DNA from: JAUZRW01 sp034437755
Lineage (GTDB): Bacteria; Chloroflexota; Anaerolineae; Aggregatilineales; Phototrophicaceae
Assembly (NCBI GenBank): GCA_034437755.1
Contig: DAOTTV010000003.1
Span: 12,323-76,322 of the forward strand
DNA: 64,000 bases
Direction: 5' to 3'
In this document: piece by piece, positions 8,803 to 17,498 of the stretch
Position numbering within the stretch: the stretch's first letter is position 1
Layout: each line of letters starts with the position of its first letter
Notes under the pieces: generated by a model
What the model was told of the DNA's origin: nothing
Databases searched by the model: none
What the model saw: the letters and a program-made list of their open reading frames with translations, nothing else
Program-made: the position numbers and the translations under genes

Positions 8803-8831
8803 ATTATGCTAAAATGTCGGTTCATTGTCAG
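8803..8831 (-). promoter_or_regulatory. Sigma70-type promoter for the PrsW-like operon
   Basis: Read on the minus strand, CTGACA (8831-8826) and CATAAT (8808-8803) are separated by exactly 17 bases, one mismatch each from consensus. The expected transcription start (around 8796) falls beside the GTG start of the PrsW-like gene. Confidence 0.6.
8807..8815 (+). promoter_or_regulatory. Extended -10 promoter for the peptide ABC importer
   Basis: TGCTAAAAT is an extended -10 element about 56 bases before the substrate-binding protein gene. No good -35 is visible, which is usual for extended -10 promoters. It overlaps the -10 of the divergent promoter, so the two may compete. Confidence 0.45.
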
Positions 8832-8870
8832 AAATCCTAGCGAAATGTCTGAATACTGCAAAGGTGAAAT

Positions 8871-10469
8871 ATGCACATCGTATGGCGACTTATAATCGCA
8901 TTGTCTGTTAGTCTAGCGCTGATGGGGTGTAGCGTCTTAGGTGATCCCCCTGATGATAATCGTAACACACTCATCTACGGCCTGACACTTAGCCCCAGCG
9001 GAATCGACCCGCACATCAACCGTTCAACGGAGTTAGGAATTGTTCTACGACAGGTCTATGACACGTTAGTCTATCGTCACCCTGACACACGTGCTTTTGT
9101 TCCGGGTCTGGCGGAGCGCTGGGAGATTTCTGATGATGGTCTGATTTACACATTCTACCTGCGCGAAAATGTCATATTTCATGATAGCACTCGTTTTAAC
9201 GCGGCAGCGGTTGTCTATAATCTCGATCGTATTCGCGCACCAGAGACGGCTTCACAGCGCGCCCGCTTCTTGATTGAGCCGATTGTGACTTACGAAGCAC
9301 TTGACGAGTACACAGTGCAGATGACCTTATCACAACCGTTTGAGCCCCTGTTAGATGCCTTCAGCCAGGTTTATCTGGCAATGGCTAGCCCGACACAATT
9401 AGCCAAATACAATACCCTGCGTTATCAATATTATCAGGTGGGTACTGGGCCATTCGAGTTCGTGGAGTATGTGCCAGAGGATCGAATCATCATCCGGCGC
9501 AATCCTGATTACGATTGGCATCCCGAATTCTATGGCGACTTACCACCGAATGCGATTGATGAAGTCGAGTTCCGTTTCTTTCGTGATGCGGCAACACGCT
9601 TGATTGCTCTGGAAAGTGGGGATGCTCATGTCATGGGCGATCTCTTGCCGACAGATGCACGTTCGGTCGTCAATGACCCTGATATTGAATTGTTGACCGT
9701 TCCTATACCGGGGCAGCCGCTTCAGTTTTACTTCAACACACAACAAGCACCAACGGATCAATTGGCGGTGCGGCAGGCGCTCGCTTATGCAGCAAACCGT
9801 ACGGCGATTGTCGATGCGGTCTTTGGTGGCTTTTCGCAAATTGCATGGGGCCCTACGTCATCGACGACGCTCTTTTACAATCGCGGTGTGCAAGATGTTT
9901 ATGCTTACAATTTGCAACAGGCTCAACAATTACTCGCGGATGTTGGCTACGTCGATAGTGATAACGATGGCATCCGTGATCGCGATGGTGCGAATTTGAC
10001 GATCCAAGTTCTACAACCACCTTGGAGTTCCTTACCTGAAGTGACGCAGTTATTACAAGATCAATGGGAGTCAATTGGGATTGATGTTGTGGTCAATCCG
10101 GTATCGGGCTATCCAGCACTCATCGAAGCATCAGAAGCAGGTGAGTACAATCTCATATCGTTTGATCAACCAGGCATTGACCCTTATATTCTCAATCAAA
10201 GCTATTTGAGTGATGCACAAGATAACTGGACAGGGTATCAGAATCCAGAACTGGATAGCGTTTTGATAGAAGCCATGCAAACCTCTGATCCTGAAGCTCG
10301 TCGGCTACAATATGGACGCGCTCAAGCGATCATTCTTGAACAAGCGTTAGTGCTACCTGTGCGTGAATATACAAATCTCAATGCCTACGTTACAGACGTG
10401 CAAAACTTACGCTATGACCCATATGGTTGGTTTCCATTGCTATATCCTGTAGCGCTAGCAAACGAGTGA
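8871..10469 (+). CDS. Peptide/nickel-type ABC substrate-binding lipoprotein
   Basis: This 532-residue protein is of the SBP_bac_5 (DppA/OppA) family. The N-terminal signal ends in a lipobox (LMGC, Cys20), so the mature protein is lipid-anchored. Family landmarks include the GLAERWEISDDGLIYTF segment, the GTGPF motif, and the ADRxxIV-like helix (AANRTAIVDAVF). It would capture short peptides or similar solutes for the two permeases encoded just downstream. AAAGGTG lies six bases before the ATG. Confidence 0.92.
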   Translation: MHIVWRLIIALSVSLALMGCSVLGDPPDDNRNTLIYGLTLSPSGIDPHINRSTELGIVLRQVYDTLVYRHPDTRAFVPGLAERWEISDDGLIYTFYLRENVIFHDSTRFNAAAVVYNLDRIRAPETASQRARFLIEPIVTYEALDEYTVQMTLSQPFEPLLDAFSQVYLAMASPTQLAKYNTLRYQYYQVGTGPFEFVEYVPEDRIIIRRNPDYDWHPEFYGDLPPNAIDEVEFRFFRDAATRLIALESGDAHVMGDLLPTDARSVVNDPDIELLTVPIPGQPLQFYFNTQQAPTDQLAVRQALAYAANRTAIVDAVFGGFSQIAWGPTSSTTLFYNRGVQDVYAYNLQQAQQLLADVGYVDSDNDGIRDRDGANLTIQVLQPPWSSLPEVTQLLQDQWESIGIDVVVNPVSGYPALIEASEAGEYNLISFDQPGIDPYILNQSYLSDAQDNWTGYQNPELDSVLIEAMQTSDPEARRLQYGRAQAIILEQALVLPVREYTNLNAYVTDVQNLRYDPYGWFPLLYPVALANE

Positions 10470-10482
10470 TATCACTCAGGAC

Positions 10483-11379
10483 ATGATGGCTTTCATCGTA
10501 CAGAAATTACTCACAGCAACAGTCACGGTCTGGCTAGCGGTGACGCTCGCGTTTTTGGGATTGCGGATACTGCCGGGCGATGCCATCACCGCACAACTGA
10601 GTGGGTCTGGCTTACCAGCAGACATCATTGCTGAGCGCCGCGCTGTGTATCAGCTTGATGCGCCAATCTGGCAACAATACGTCTCATTCTGGGTACAGCT
10701 CATGCGCGGGGATTTAGGGATGTCGCTGTACGGCGGTCAGACTGTGAGTGAGATTATTCGTCAACGCTTGCCAACAACGCTTGTCCTCGCCGGTTGGGCA
10801 TCGCTGATTGCCATCTGTCTGGGGATTGCACTCGGGTTAGTAGGTGCGCTCGATCAGCGCGTGATTGCGAGCATCGCCCGTTGGATAACCTACATCTCCT
10901 TTGGTGTGCCGATCTACTGGACAGCTACGCTTGCGGTGTTCATTTTTGCGGTTTACATCGGTGGTGTGCGAGATAATATCTGGCTTCCGGCGATTGTGCT
11001 GGGCTTTCATAGTGCCGGTGGCATCGCACGCATCACGCAACAAAATATATCAACAATCCAAGATGTAGCTTACATCCGAACAGCACATGGCAAGGGCTTA
11101 CCCGTATCAAGCGTTTATACGCGCCATATGCTGAAAGCCGCGCTCTTACCGATCATCACCGTGATTACGCTACAAATGGGCGTTCTCTTCAGCGGTACAG
11201 TGATTACCGAGACGATTTTCCAGCGTGCTGGCATCGGGCGTTTGTTACTGGATGCAGTGCTAGCGCGTAATTATCCGGTTGTACAAGGGGTGGTGATTAT
11301 CACAGCTATTGTCTACGTTGTGCTTAATACCTGCGCCGACATTCTCTACAGCCTCATTGATCCGCGAGTTGAATTATGA
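10483..11379 (+). CDS. ABC transporter permease, DppB type
   Basis: This 298-residue permease has six predicted membrane segments, the RILPGDA N-terminal signature of DppB/OppB proteins and an EAA-like cytoplasmic loop near residue 200 (HGKGLPVSSVYTRHMLKAALLP). It forms the channel with the next gene product. Two adjacent ATGs (10483 and 10486) are possible; the second is better spaced from CAGGA. Its stop overlaps the next start by four bases. Confidence 0.93.
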   Translation: MMAFIVQKLLTATVTVWLAVTLAFLGLRILPGDAITAQLSGSGLPADIIAERRAVYQLDAPIWQQYVSFWVQLMRGDLGMSLYGGQTVSEIIRQRLPTTLVLAGWASLIAICLGIALGLVGALDQRVIASIARWITYISFGVPIYWTATLAVFIFAVYIGGVRDNIWLPAIVLGFHSAGGIARITQQNISTIQDVAYIRTAHGKGLPVSSVYTRHMLKAALLPIITVITLQMGVLFSGTVITETIFQRAGIGRLLLDAVLARNYPVVQGVVIITAIVYVVLNTCADILYSLIDPRVEL

Positions 11380-12146
11380 GAAGTTCACTGCTGATTTTGT
11401 TGTGCATTACTGGTGTATGCCTTGCGGCACCTTTACTAACGACGATCGCGCCAACACAGACACAACCCACACAACAACTCATCGCACCCAATGTCCAGCA
11501 TTTGTTCGGCACCGATTATCTGGGGCGCGATGTTTACAGTCGCACATTGTACGGAGGGCGGCGTACGCTGGCGGTATCGACGCTCGCCACCGTTGTTGCT
11601 GTGTCAGTGGGGGTGATGTGGGGAATGCTGGGGACTCTAGCCCCGCGTCCTGTGCGTGCGCTTGTCGTCGCACTGATTGACGCATGGTTAGCATTACCGG
11701 GATTAATTATTGCGCTCGTACTCCTCTTATTTTTAGGACGCGGCGCGATTCCGATTGCTATCGCGGTTGGTCTAGCACAAATGGCAGGGGTTGCACGTAT
11801 TGTACGGTCGCGCTCACTTCAGGTATTGCAAGAAGGATATATTGATGCCGCACATAGCTTAGGTGCTTCACAGTGGCATATTATTGGGCACCATCTTTTG
11901 CCAAATATTAGCGCGACCTTGCTCACTTATACAGCAATTGTGTTTAGCTATAGCATCATCAATAGCGCGGCATTGAGCTTGCTAGGGCTAGGGCAAGACC
12001 CTGCGTATCCTGATTGGGGCATCATGCTAGCTGAAGGTCGGAATTCATTCAGAATTGCGCCCTGGGTAGCAATCGCGCCCGGATTAGCGATCAGTCTGAC
12101 GATTATTAGTGTTCATCGTCTGGTTGATCAGTGGGAGCGTGTCTGA
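11376..12146 (+). CDS. ABC transporter permease, DppC type
   Basis: This 256-residue permease shows the DppC signature (HLFGTDYLGRDVYSR) and an EAA loop (AAHSLGASQWHIIGHHLLP). It pairs with the DppB-type protein. No DppD/DppF ATPase genes follow. The next gene runs the opposite way, and their 3' ends overlap by 41 bases. The ATPases must be encoded elsewhere or shared with another importer. Confidence 0.92.
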   Translation: MRSSLLILLCITGVCLAAPLLTTIAPTQTQPTQQLIAPNVQHLFGTDYLGRDVYSRTLYGGRRTLAVSTLATVVAVSVGVMWGMLGTLAPRPVRALVVALIDAWLALPGLIIALVLLLFLGRGAIPIAIAVGLAQMAGVARIVRSRSLQVLQEGYIDAAHSLGASQWHIIGHHLLPNISATLLTYTAIVFSYSIINSAALSLLGLGQDPAYPDWGIMLAEGRNSFRIAPWVAIAPGLAISLTIISVHRLVDQWERV

Positions 12147-12921
12147 TGGTTGTGCCGATCGTAGGACGGCTAAGCAACGCATCTTTGAGGCGATCCGGCA
12201 CAAGTCCGTTGAGAATACGAATCGTCGGATAGGGGGGATGTATCGCTAAGGTGAGCATGTCGCGCACTTTGCTGAGCATCCCACCCGTGACATCGACACC
12301 GCGTGATGGCTTAAGCAAAGGTTCGATCTGCTCAAAGTTCTCAGACGTAATTTGTGGAATAATGTTTTGCACGTCATCATATACGCCATCAACTTCGCCC
12401 AATAACAAAATCCGCGTGACAGGGTGCGCTAAGTTATTCACAAGATATGTGAACACCGTCTCGGTTGATGTAATTGTTCCTCCGCGTTGCTCATCAAATG
12501 CCACATCTCCATAAACTAACGGGACGAGTCCATTGGCTAGTGCTTTTTCGATATTGTAGAGCGCCATCTCACGTAATGATCCATCGACTGCGATGGATGA
12601 CGCAGAGGGCTGGAAACGTATGATTGGCACATCGACAGCCTGCAATGCTGAAGCGACATGATAATTGAGTTCTGCCGCGCGGGTTGCAACACGGGCAAAC
12701 CCGCGCCACTGTTCAGTCGTTGTCACGCCGTCCATCGTGTTGTGCTTCTGCGCTTCAACATGACCGAAGGAACCGCTTCCATGTCCGATGATAATAGGCA
12801 TAGAGGTCTGCATGGTATCGGCTATTTCTTGGGCGAGGCGCGACATAACATCCTGTCGAAAGGCGAGTGGACGTGTTTTATCCGTGATCAGCGATCCACC
12901 AAGTTTGACAAGTGTAACCAT
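12106..12921 (-). CDS. Isopentenyl phosphate kinase
   Basis: This 271-residue amino-acid-kinase-fold protein has the features of isopentenyl phosphate kinase (IPK): VKLGGSLITDK at the N-terminus, the GHGSGSFGH loop whose final His contacts the substrate phosphate, a DGVYDD segment and a DVTGGMLSKV motif. IPK phosphorylates isopentenyl phosphate to IPP with ATP, the last step of the alternative mevalonate pathway. It follows mevalonate kinase by 4 bases on the same strand, and a matching decarboxylase lies in the divergent gene at 14878, which supports the assignment. Its 3' end overlaps the convergent permease gene by 41 bases. Confidence 0.88.
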   Translation of the reverse strand: MVTLVKLGGSLITDKTRPLAFRQDVMSRLAQEIADTMQTSMPIIIGHGSGSFGHVEAQKHNTMDGVTTTEQWRGFARVATRAAELNYHVASALQAVDVPIIRFQPSASSIAVDGSLREMALYNIEKALANGLVPLVYGDVAFDEQRGGTITSTETVFTYLVNNLAHPVTRILLLGEVDGVYDDVQNIIPQITSENFEQIEPLLKPSRGVDVTGGMLSKVRDMLTLAIHPPYPTIRILNGLVPDRLKDALLSRPTIGTTIRHAPTDQPDDEH

Positions 12922-12925
12922 TTTA

Positions 12926-13846
12926 TCATGTGCTTTCTATCTTTGTTTGCAAGACATTCGTCGCGCCAGCGGCATAGAGCGCATCAGTTATCCGTTGGCT
13001 GTCATCACTCTTGACGAGGGCTATCATGTTTCCCCCACGTCCGCCACCAGATAATTTTGCCCCCAGTGCCCCATTAGCCCGCGCTGTTTCAACCAGTATA
13101 TTGAGTTCATGGGATGACACTGTCAACTGTCGCAGTAAGCGATGATTCTCATACATTAATTCGCCCAAAGTTGACAGATCACCTGCTTGCATGGCTTGAT
13201 GTGCGCTGTGTGCAATCTGACCAATGCGTTCGATAACGGGCTTGGTATTCTCAGGCTTTGTGTTATACAGGCGCCGCACATCGCTGACAGCGATCTTGGT
13301 TGGCGCACCAATACCCGTATTAGCCACTAAAATTGTGAAAGGCGTTCGGTTCGCAATATGCTGAATAGGCTGGTTGCGGACGTAATAGATCGCCTGTTCA
13401 TATACGATAACGGTGTTGTCAATACCGCTAGGCGTACCGTGATGGAGCTTCTCGATGTCGTAGACAATGCGATTAGTCTCGTCATGATTGAGCGAGTGCT
13501 GGTTAAAAGCCGCCAGCGCACGCACGATTACAGTTGAAATTGCCGCGCCACTGCCCAAGCCGCTAGCAATCGGGATTCTCGACTGAAGCTCGAGGCGTGC
13601 GTGTGGTATTGCTTGTCCAAGCCCTTTTAAAGCCGCGCGAGTAATCTGGGCGAGCGGGTCGTCATCATTTATGTGTATCGTTTGGTTGCTCAAATCTTGG
13701 GCGATAATGTGCAGAGGAGCATCACTCGCTGTCATGGTCGCGGTCGCACGTAAATCAGCGAGTGGAACAGCAATCGCAGGTTCACCATATACGACGGCAT
13801 GTTCGCCGAAGAGAATGATCTTTGCTGGTGCAGTGGTCGTAATCAT
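12926..13846 (-). CDS. mvk: Mevalonate kinase
   Basis: This GHMP kinase has the N-terminal APAKIILFGEHAVVYG motif, the ATP-binding motif IASGLGSGAA and a C-terminal KLSGGGRGG motif. It phosphorylates mevalonate to 5-phosphomevalonate. I chose the Met at 13844-13846, giving 306 residues, over an upstream in-frame start. The protein then begins directly before the conserved APAK, and its ATG overlaps the stop of the prenyltransferase gene (ATGA). It sits between that gene and IPK in one transcription unit. Confidence 0.93.
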   Translation of the reverse strand: MITTTAPAKIILFGEHAVVYGEPAIAVPLADLRATATMTASDAPLHIIAQDLSNQTIHINDDDPLAQITRAALKGLGQAIPHARLELQSRIPIASGLGSGAAISTVIVRALAAFNQHSLNHDETNRIVYDIEKLHHGTPSGIDNTVIVYEQAIYYVRNQPIQHIANRTPFTILVANTGIGAPTKIAVSDVRRLYNTKPENTKPVIERIGQIAHSAHQAMQAGDLSTLGELMYENHRLLRQLTVSSHELNILVETARANGALGAKLSGGGRGGNMIALVKSDDSQRITDALYAAGATNVLQTKIEST

Positions 13847-14748
13847 GCAAGCGTATCCGGCAAAATATAAAGCAAAATGATGAATGTCGCGCCCCACAAA
13901 ACCATTGTGATCTGTAAAGGGCGGTCTTTTAAGAGAACTTCATCAGGAGCGCTACCATCGCCTTTGACATGGATCAAGTACAAATATCGAAAAAGCCCAT
14001 ATAGCACAAAAGGAACTGTCAGCATAGCAGTATTGTTGCCGTATACAGTCACTGTCTCAGCTTCAATTGTATACAACAGATACGTGATAAATGTCGATGT
14101 GACGACAAAGCGCAAGAGGTCATCCAGCAAAGCGAGATTGTAATGTGCAAATATTGGACGTGTTTTAACGGCACCATCCCCTAATGTGACCAGCTCTTGC
14201 CGACGCTTGCCGACAGCCAAGAAGAGGGCTAAAAGCCCTGAGCAGGCATAGAGCCACGGGGAAATAATGACACCGTCAAGCACGACAACGCCCGCCAACA
14301 CACGCAAGACAAAGCCAGATGTAACTGTCAGGACATCGACAAGGACAATGTGCTTGAGTGAGAATGAATAGGCGATCTGAATCACGAGATACAGCGCTAG
14401 AATCACGGCTAATGACCGATCAAACCAGATGGCGACACTCAAAGTAATTAACGGGATAATCAGGGCGGCGATTTGAGCGACGCGGGGTGGCAATTGGCCT
14501 GATGGAAGCGGACGCGACATTTTGCGCGGGTGTAGACGGTCTTTTTCAATATCAACCAGATCGTTGATGATATATACTGTGCCAGACATGAGAATCAACA
14601 GTAGGGTGGCGATCACAACGCGAAAAACGGCTGTTGGATCAGTTAGCTGTCCTGCGAAGACAATACCCGGCAGGACAAATAGTATATTCTTCGTCCACTG
14701 TTTCGGTCGCATGGTTTGTATCAGTCCAATAAAAGCCTGCACAGACAT
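13843..14748 (-). CDS. UbiA-family prenyltransferase, decaprenyl-phosphate phosphoribosyltransferase-like
   Basis: This 301-residue protein has about eight or nine membrane segments. The MRPKQWTKN start and the first Asp-rich motif NDLVDIEKDRLHP followed by RPLPSG match the UbiA branch that transfers phosphoribose from PRPP to polyprenyl phosphate, making the sugar donor precursor for arabinosylated or ribosylated cell-surface glycans. The second motif region (DVLTVTSGFVLRVLAG) also fits. Cotranscription with mevalonate kinase and IPK places a polyprenyl-phosphate consumer beside the isoprenoid supply genes. The exact substrate is not provable from sequence. Confidence 0.8.
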   Translation of the reverse strand: MSVQAFIGLIQTMRPKQWTKNILFVLPGIVFAGQLTDPTAVFRVVIATLLLILMSGTVYIINDLVDIEKDRLHPRKMSRPLPSGQLPPRVAQIAALIIPLITLSVAIWFDRSLAVILALYLVIQIAYSFSLKHIVLVDVLTVTSGFVLRVLAGVVVLDGVIISPWLYACSGLLALFLAVGKRRQELVTLGDGAVKTRPIFAHYNLALLDDLLRFVVTSTFITYLLYTIEAETVTVYGNNTAMLTVPFVLYGLFRYLYLIHVKGDGSAPDEVLLKDRPLQITMVLWGATFIILLYILPDTLA

Positions 14749-14821
14749 CCTCCGGCACGGTCGAATAAGCTCAGTGGCGCATTATAACCAACTCAGAATA
14801 GTCAACAATCCCCTATATATC

Positions 14822-14859
14822 AATCGCTATCTGGGTAGAATAAGTCTCTCATAGCGATT
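14822..14859. promoter_or_regulatory. Inverted repeat upstream of the decarboxylase gene
   Basis: AATCGCTAT (14822-14830) and its exact complement ATAGCGATT (14851-14859) are separated by 20 bases, in the divergent region between the UbiA-family gene and the decarboxylase gene. A TAGAAT -10-like hexamer lies between the arms. This spacing suits a dimeric repressor controlling the isoprenoid genes. No regulator gene is adjacent. Confidence 0.35.
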
Positions 14860-14877
14860 TAACAGAAAGTGATAAAC

Positions 14878-15873
14878 ATGCTAAAGCAAGCAACCGCCCG
14901 CGCACACTCGAATATTGCGTTTATCAAATATTGGGGCAACCGTGATGATGATTTACGCTTACCCATCAATCCATCCATTAGCATGAATCTAGCTGATTTG
15001 TATACAGATACGACTGTTACGTGGGATGATGCCACAGACGACGATATTTTGTATATTAACGGTGAGCAACAGACGGGCCAGACGCGTGAGCGAGTCGTGG
15101 CGCACCTTGATCAAATTCGCCAACGGTATCAGATCAATGCAAACGCAAGCGTATATTCTCACAATAATTTTCCGATGGGCGCAGGCATCGCCTCATCCGC
15201 ATCGGCGTTTGCCGCCCTCACGCTCGCCGCTGTACGTGCCGCCGACTTAGACTTGTCTGAGCGTGAGCTATCGACAATTGCACGTTTAGGGTCAGGGTCA
15301 GCATCGCGATCAATCCCTGCTGGCTTTGTCGTGTGGCACGCCGGCGACACACACGAGTCTGCTTATGCTGAAAGTGTAGCCGCGTCTGATCATTGGGATC
15401 TCGTAGATGTGATCGCGGTCGTCAGCGACCAGCATAAGCGCACAACGTCCCAAGCCGGACACCCGACCGCGCAAACTAGCGATTTGCAAGACGCACGGGT
15501 TGCCGGCGCGGTCAATCGCCTAGAGCAATGTCAGCAAGCCATACAATCGCGTGACTTTGCGCGGCTAGCAGATGTTGTCGAACATGATAGCAATCTCATG
15601 CACGCTGTCATGATGACCAGTCGTCCGCCGTTATTTTATTGGCAACCAACGACACTGACGGTTATGGAACTTGTGCGCCAATGGCGGGATATTGATGGTC
15701 TTCAAGTGTGCTACACGTTAGATGCTGGGCCTAATGTCCATTGTATCTGTGTCAGAGATGCCGCAGAGACCGTAAGAGAACGCTTGACGGCCCTATCTAG
15801 TATCATAGATGTGTTGGTATCTCCGGTTGGTTCATCTGCGCGTATTATTTCAACATCCGATAAAAATACCTAA
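14878..15873 (+). CDS. Phosphomevalonate decarboxylase / diphosphomevalonate decarboxylase family
   Basis: This 331-residue GHMP-superfamily decarboxylase has the AHSNIAFIKYWGN start, the loop GAGIASSASAFAAL and the catalytic-Asp segment LDAGPNVH near the C-terminus. Classical diphosphomevalonate decarboxylases carry Lys in KYWGKR; here it is Asn (KYWGNRDD). With IPK next door and no phosphomevalonate kinase in sight, I favour decarboxylation of 5-phosphomevalonate to isopentenyl phosphate, as described for Roseiflexus. The ATG at 14878 is preferred over a GTG nine bases upstream, since AGAAAG is well spaced to it. Confidence 0.82.
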   Translation: MLKQATARAHSNIAFIKYWGNRDDDLRLPINPSISMNLADLYTDTTVTWDDATDDDILYINGEQQTGQTRERVVAHLDQIRQRYQINANASVYSHNNFPMGAGIASSASAFAALTLAAVRAADLDLSERELSTIARLGSGSASRSIPAGFVVWHAGDTHESAYAESVAASDHWDLVDVIAVVSDQHKRTTSQAGHPTAQTSDLQDARVAGAVNRLEQCQQAIQSRDFARLADVVEHDSNLMHAVMMTSRPPLFYWQPTTLTVMELVRQWRDIDGLQVCYTLDAGPNVHCICVRDAAETVRERLTALSSIIDVLVSPVGSSARIISTSDKNT

Positions 15874-15968
15874 CGAACACTCATTGCAGAGTGCTTGCTT
15901 ATCACTATCAAAGCACCATATAATAAATTGATGTAAACATCCGTATATACGTTGAAGGTGCGACCCGA

Positions 15969-17471
15969 ATGTTGGAGCAACTACTGAATAACGACTTTTT
16001 AATCTCTGTATTGGCCTTCGCGCTGATTCTGATCCCAGCCATTATTATCCACGAACTAGGGCATTTTCTCGCGGCGAAGTGGATCGGCATCAACGTGCTG
16101 GAATTTGGTCTGGGATTTCCCCCGCGTATGGTGCGGTTATTCCGCTGGGGCGAGACAGATTTCACGCTGAATTGGCTCCCAATCGGGGCTTTTGTACGTC
16201 CCTTTGGCGAGGACATCGTCTCGGGTGAAGACGACCCCTACGAGGACGATTACGACGATGAGTATGACGGGAATAAAGCCAAACATTCCCCGTATATCAC
16301 TGAGCGCGAAGAGTTAATCGCGCGTGGCATCCCTGAAGATGAACTGATGTCCGTTAATGATGCCAAACCCATCCCGCGTATCATTTTCATGGCGGCCGGC
16401 GCAACCTTCAACGTCATTTCTGCTATTCTGATTTTCATGGTTGCCGCATTTTTGGGCTATCCGGTGGAAATTGGGGCGCGGGTGCAACTCGCAGAAATCC
16501 CTGAGCAATCGATCTTTAACCAGAGCGCTGTTAGCGCAGGGGACGCGATTGAGCGCATCAACGGTGAATTATTCCCCACATCAGAAGCATTCTTCGACGA
16601 ATTCACAGCCTTGAACGGGCAAAATGTCACGCTTGATATGCGTCGTCTTGAAGATGATACGCCATATAGCATCAACGTAACCCCGACTGCTAGTAGTCTG
16701 CGTGGCTTTGTATTGATTACTGTTGTCATGGAAGATGAGCCGGGCCATATCGCAGGCTTAGAAGCCGAAGACCGCGTCGTTGGGGTTGATGGTGAAACCA
16801 TTAGCGCCGTTGATCCGGTTGGTGACCTCATTCGCCAGACGAATGCCAGTGCCGGCGAAGCGATGACGCTCACTATCGAACGACCGCACGACGAAAGCGA
16901 ACGCTTTGCAACACTCGATATACAGGTCACACCCCGTGAGATTAATCCGGATGAAGGACGCATCGGCATCGGCATTCTCTCACAGTTTCGCACTGATGAT
17001 AATGTCGTCTATCAAGATGCCAACCCACAAATTGAATATGTGCCACAGTCAGCCGGGTTCTCGGTACAGTACGGTTTTGCTCGCACATGGGAGACACTTC
17101 AATTGATTGCGTCCGTTCCATCGCGCATCACTAATGGCACGCTGACCCCTGAAGAATCGCGTCCGGTGAGTGTCGTGGGCATTAGTCAGATTGGTGGCGA
17201 GTTCCTCAAGGGCAGTATTCGCAATGGAACGCCATTTCTCGTGTTAGAATTCTTCGCGCTCATCAGCATTTTCTTAGGGATTACGAACTTACTGCCAATT
17301 CCGGCACTCGATGGTGGTCGGATTGTATTCGTAATTGTCGAGATCATCCGTGGTGAACGAGTGCCACCGCAGATCGAGAACGTCGTCCATCAAGTGGCGA
17401 TTATCATATTAATCTTGTTGAGCATTGTGTTGATTTTCTTCGACATCATCAACCCTATTCAACTGCCATAG
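15969..17471 (+). CDS. rseP: RseP-like site-2 zinc metalloprotease (M50)
   Basis: This 500-residue membrane protease has the zinc-binding HELGH in its first membrane segment and the third ligand in NLLPIPALDGGRI near the C-terminus. Two PDZ-like regions lie between (about residues 165-235 and 245-330). It would cut membrane-bound anti-sigma factors or remnant signal peptides. An acidic insertion (rich in Asp, Glu and Tyr, about residues 85-105) follows the first zinc motif and is longer than in typical RseP proteins. AAGGTG lies nine bases before the start. Confidence 0.92.
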   Translation: MLEQLLNNDFLISVLAFALILIPAIIIHELGHFLAAKWIGINVLEFGLGFPPRMVRLFRWGETDFTLNWLPIGAFVRPFGEDIVSGEDDPYEDDYDDEYDGNKAKHSPYITEREELIARGIPEDELMSVNDAKPIPRIIFMAAGATFNVISAILIFMVAAFLGYPVEIGARVQLAEIPEQSIFNQSAVSAGDAIERINGELFPTSEAFFDEFTALNGQNVTLDMRRLEDDTPYSINVTPTASSLRGFVLITVVMEDEPGHIAGLEAEDRVVGVDGETISAVDPVGDLIRQTNASAGEAMTLTIERPHDESERFATLDIQVTPREINPDEGRIGIGILSQFRTDDNVVYQDANPQIEYVPQSAGFSVQYGFARTWETLQLIASVPSRITNGTLTPEESRPVSVVGISQIGGEFLKGSIRNGTPFLVLEFFALISIFLGITNLLPIPALDGGRIVFVIVEIIRGERVPPQIENVVHQVAIIILILLSIVLIFFDIINPIQLP

Positions 17472-17498
17472 TTTTCAGAGGAGTATCAAAACTCACCT

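Noticed and set aside
14878..15873. Classical diphosphomevalonate decarboxylase
   Set aside because: The KYWGK lysine is Asn, no phosphomevalonate kinase is present, and IPK is adjacent, so the monophosphate substrate is favoured. Not excluded.
15874..15968. Small CACTC/GAGTG hairpin before the rseP-like gene as a terminator
   Set aside because: Only five base pairs and no T-run, so it is too weak to support.
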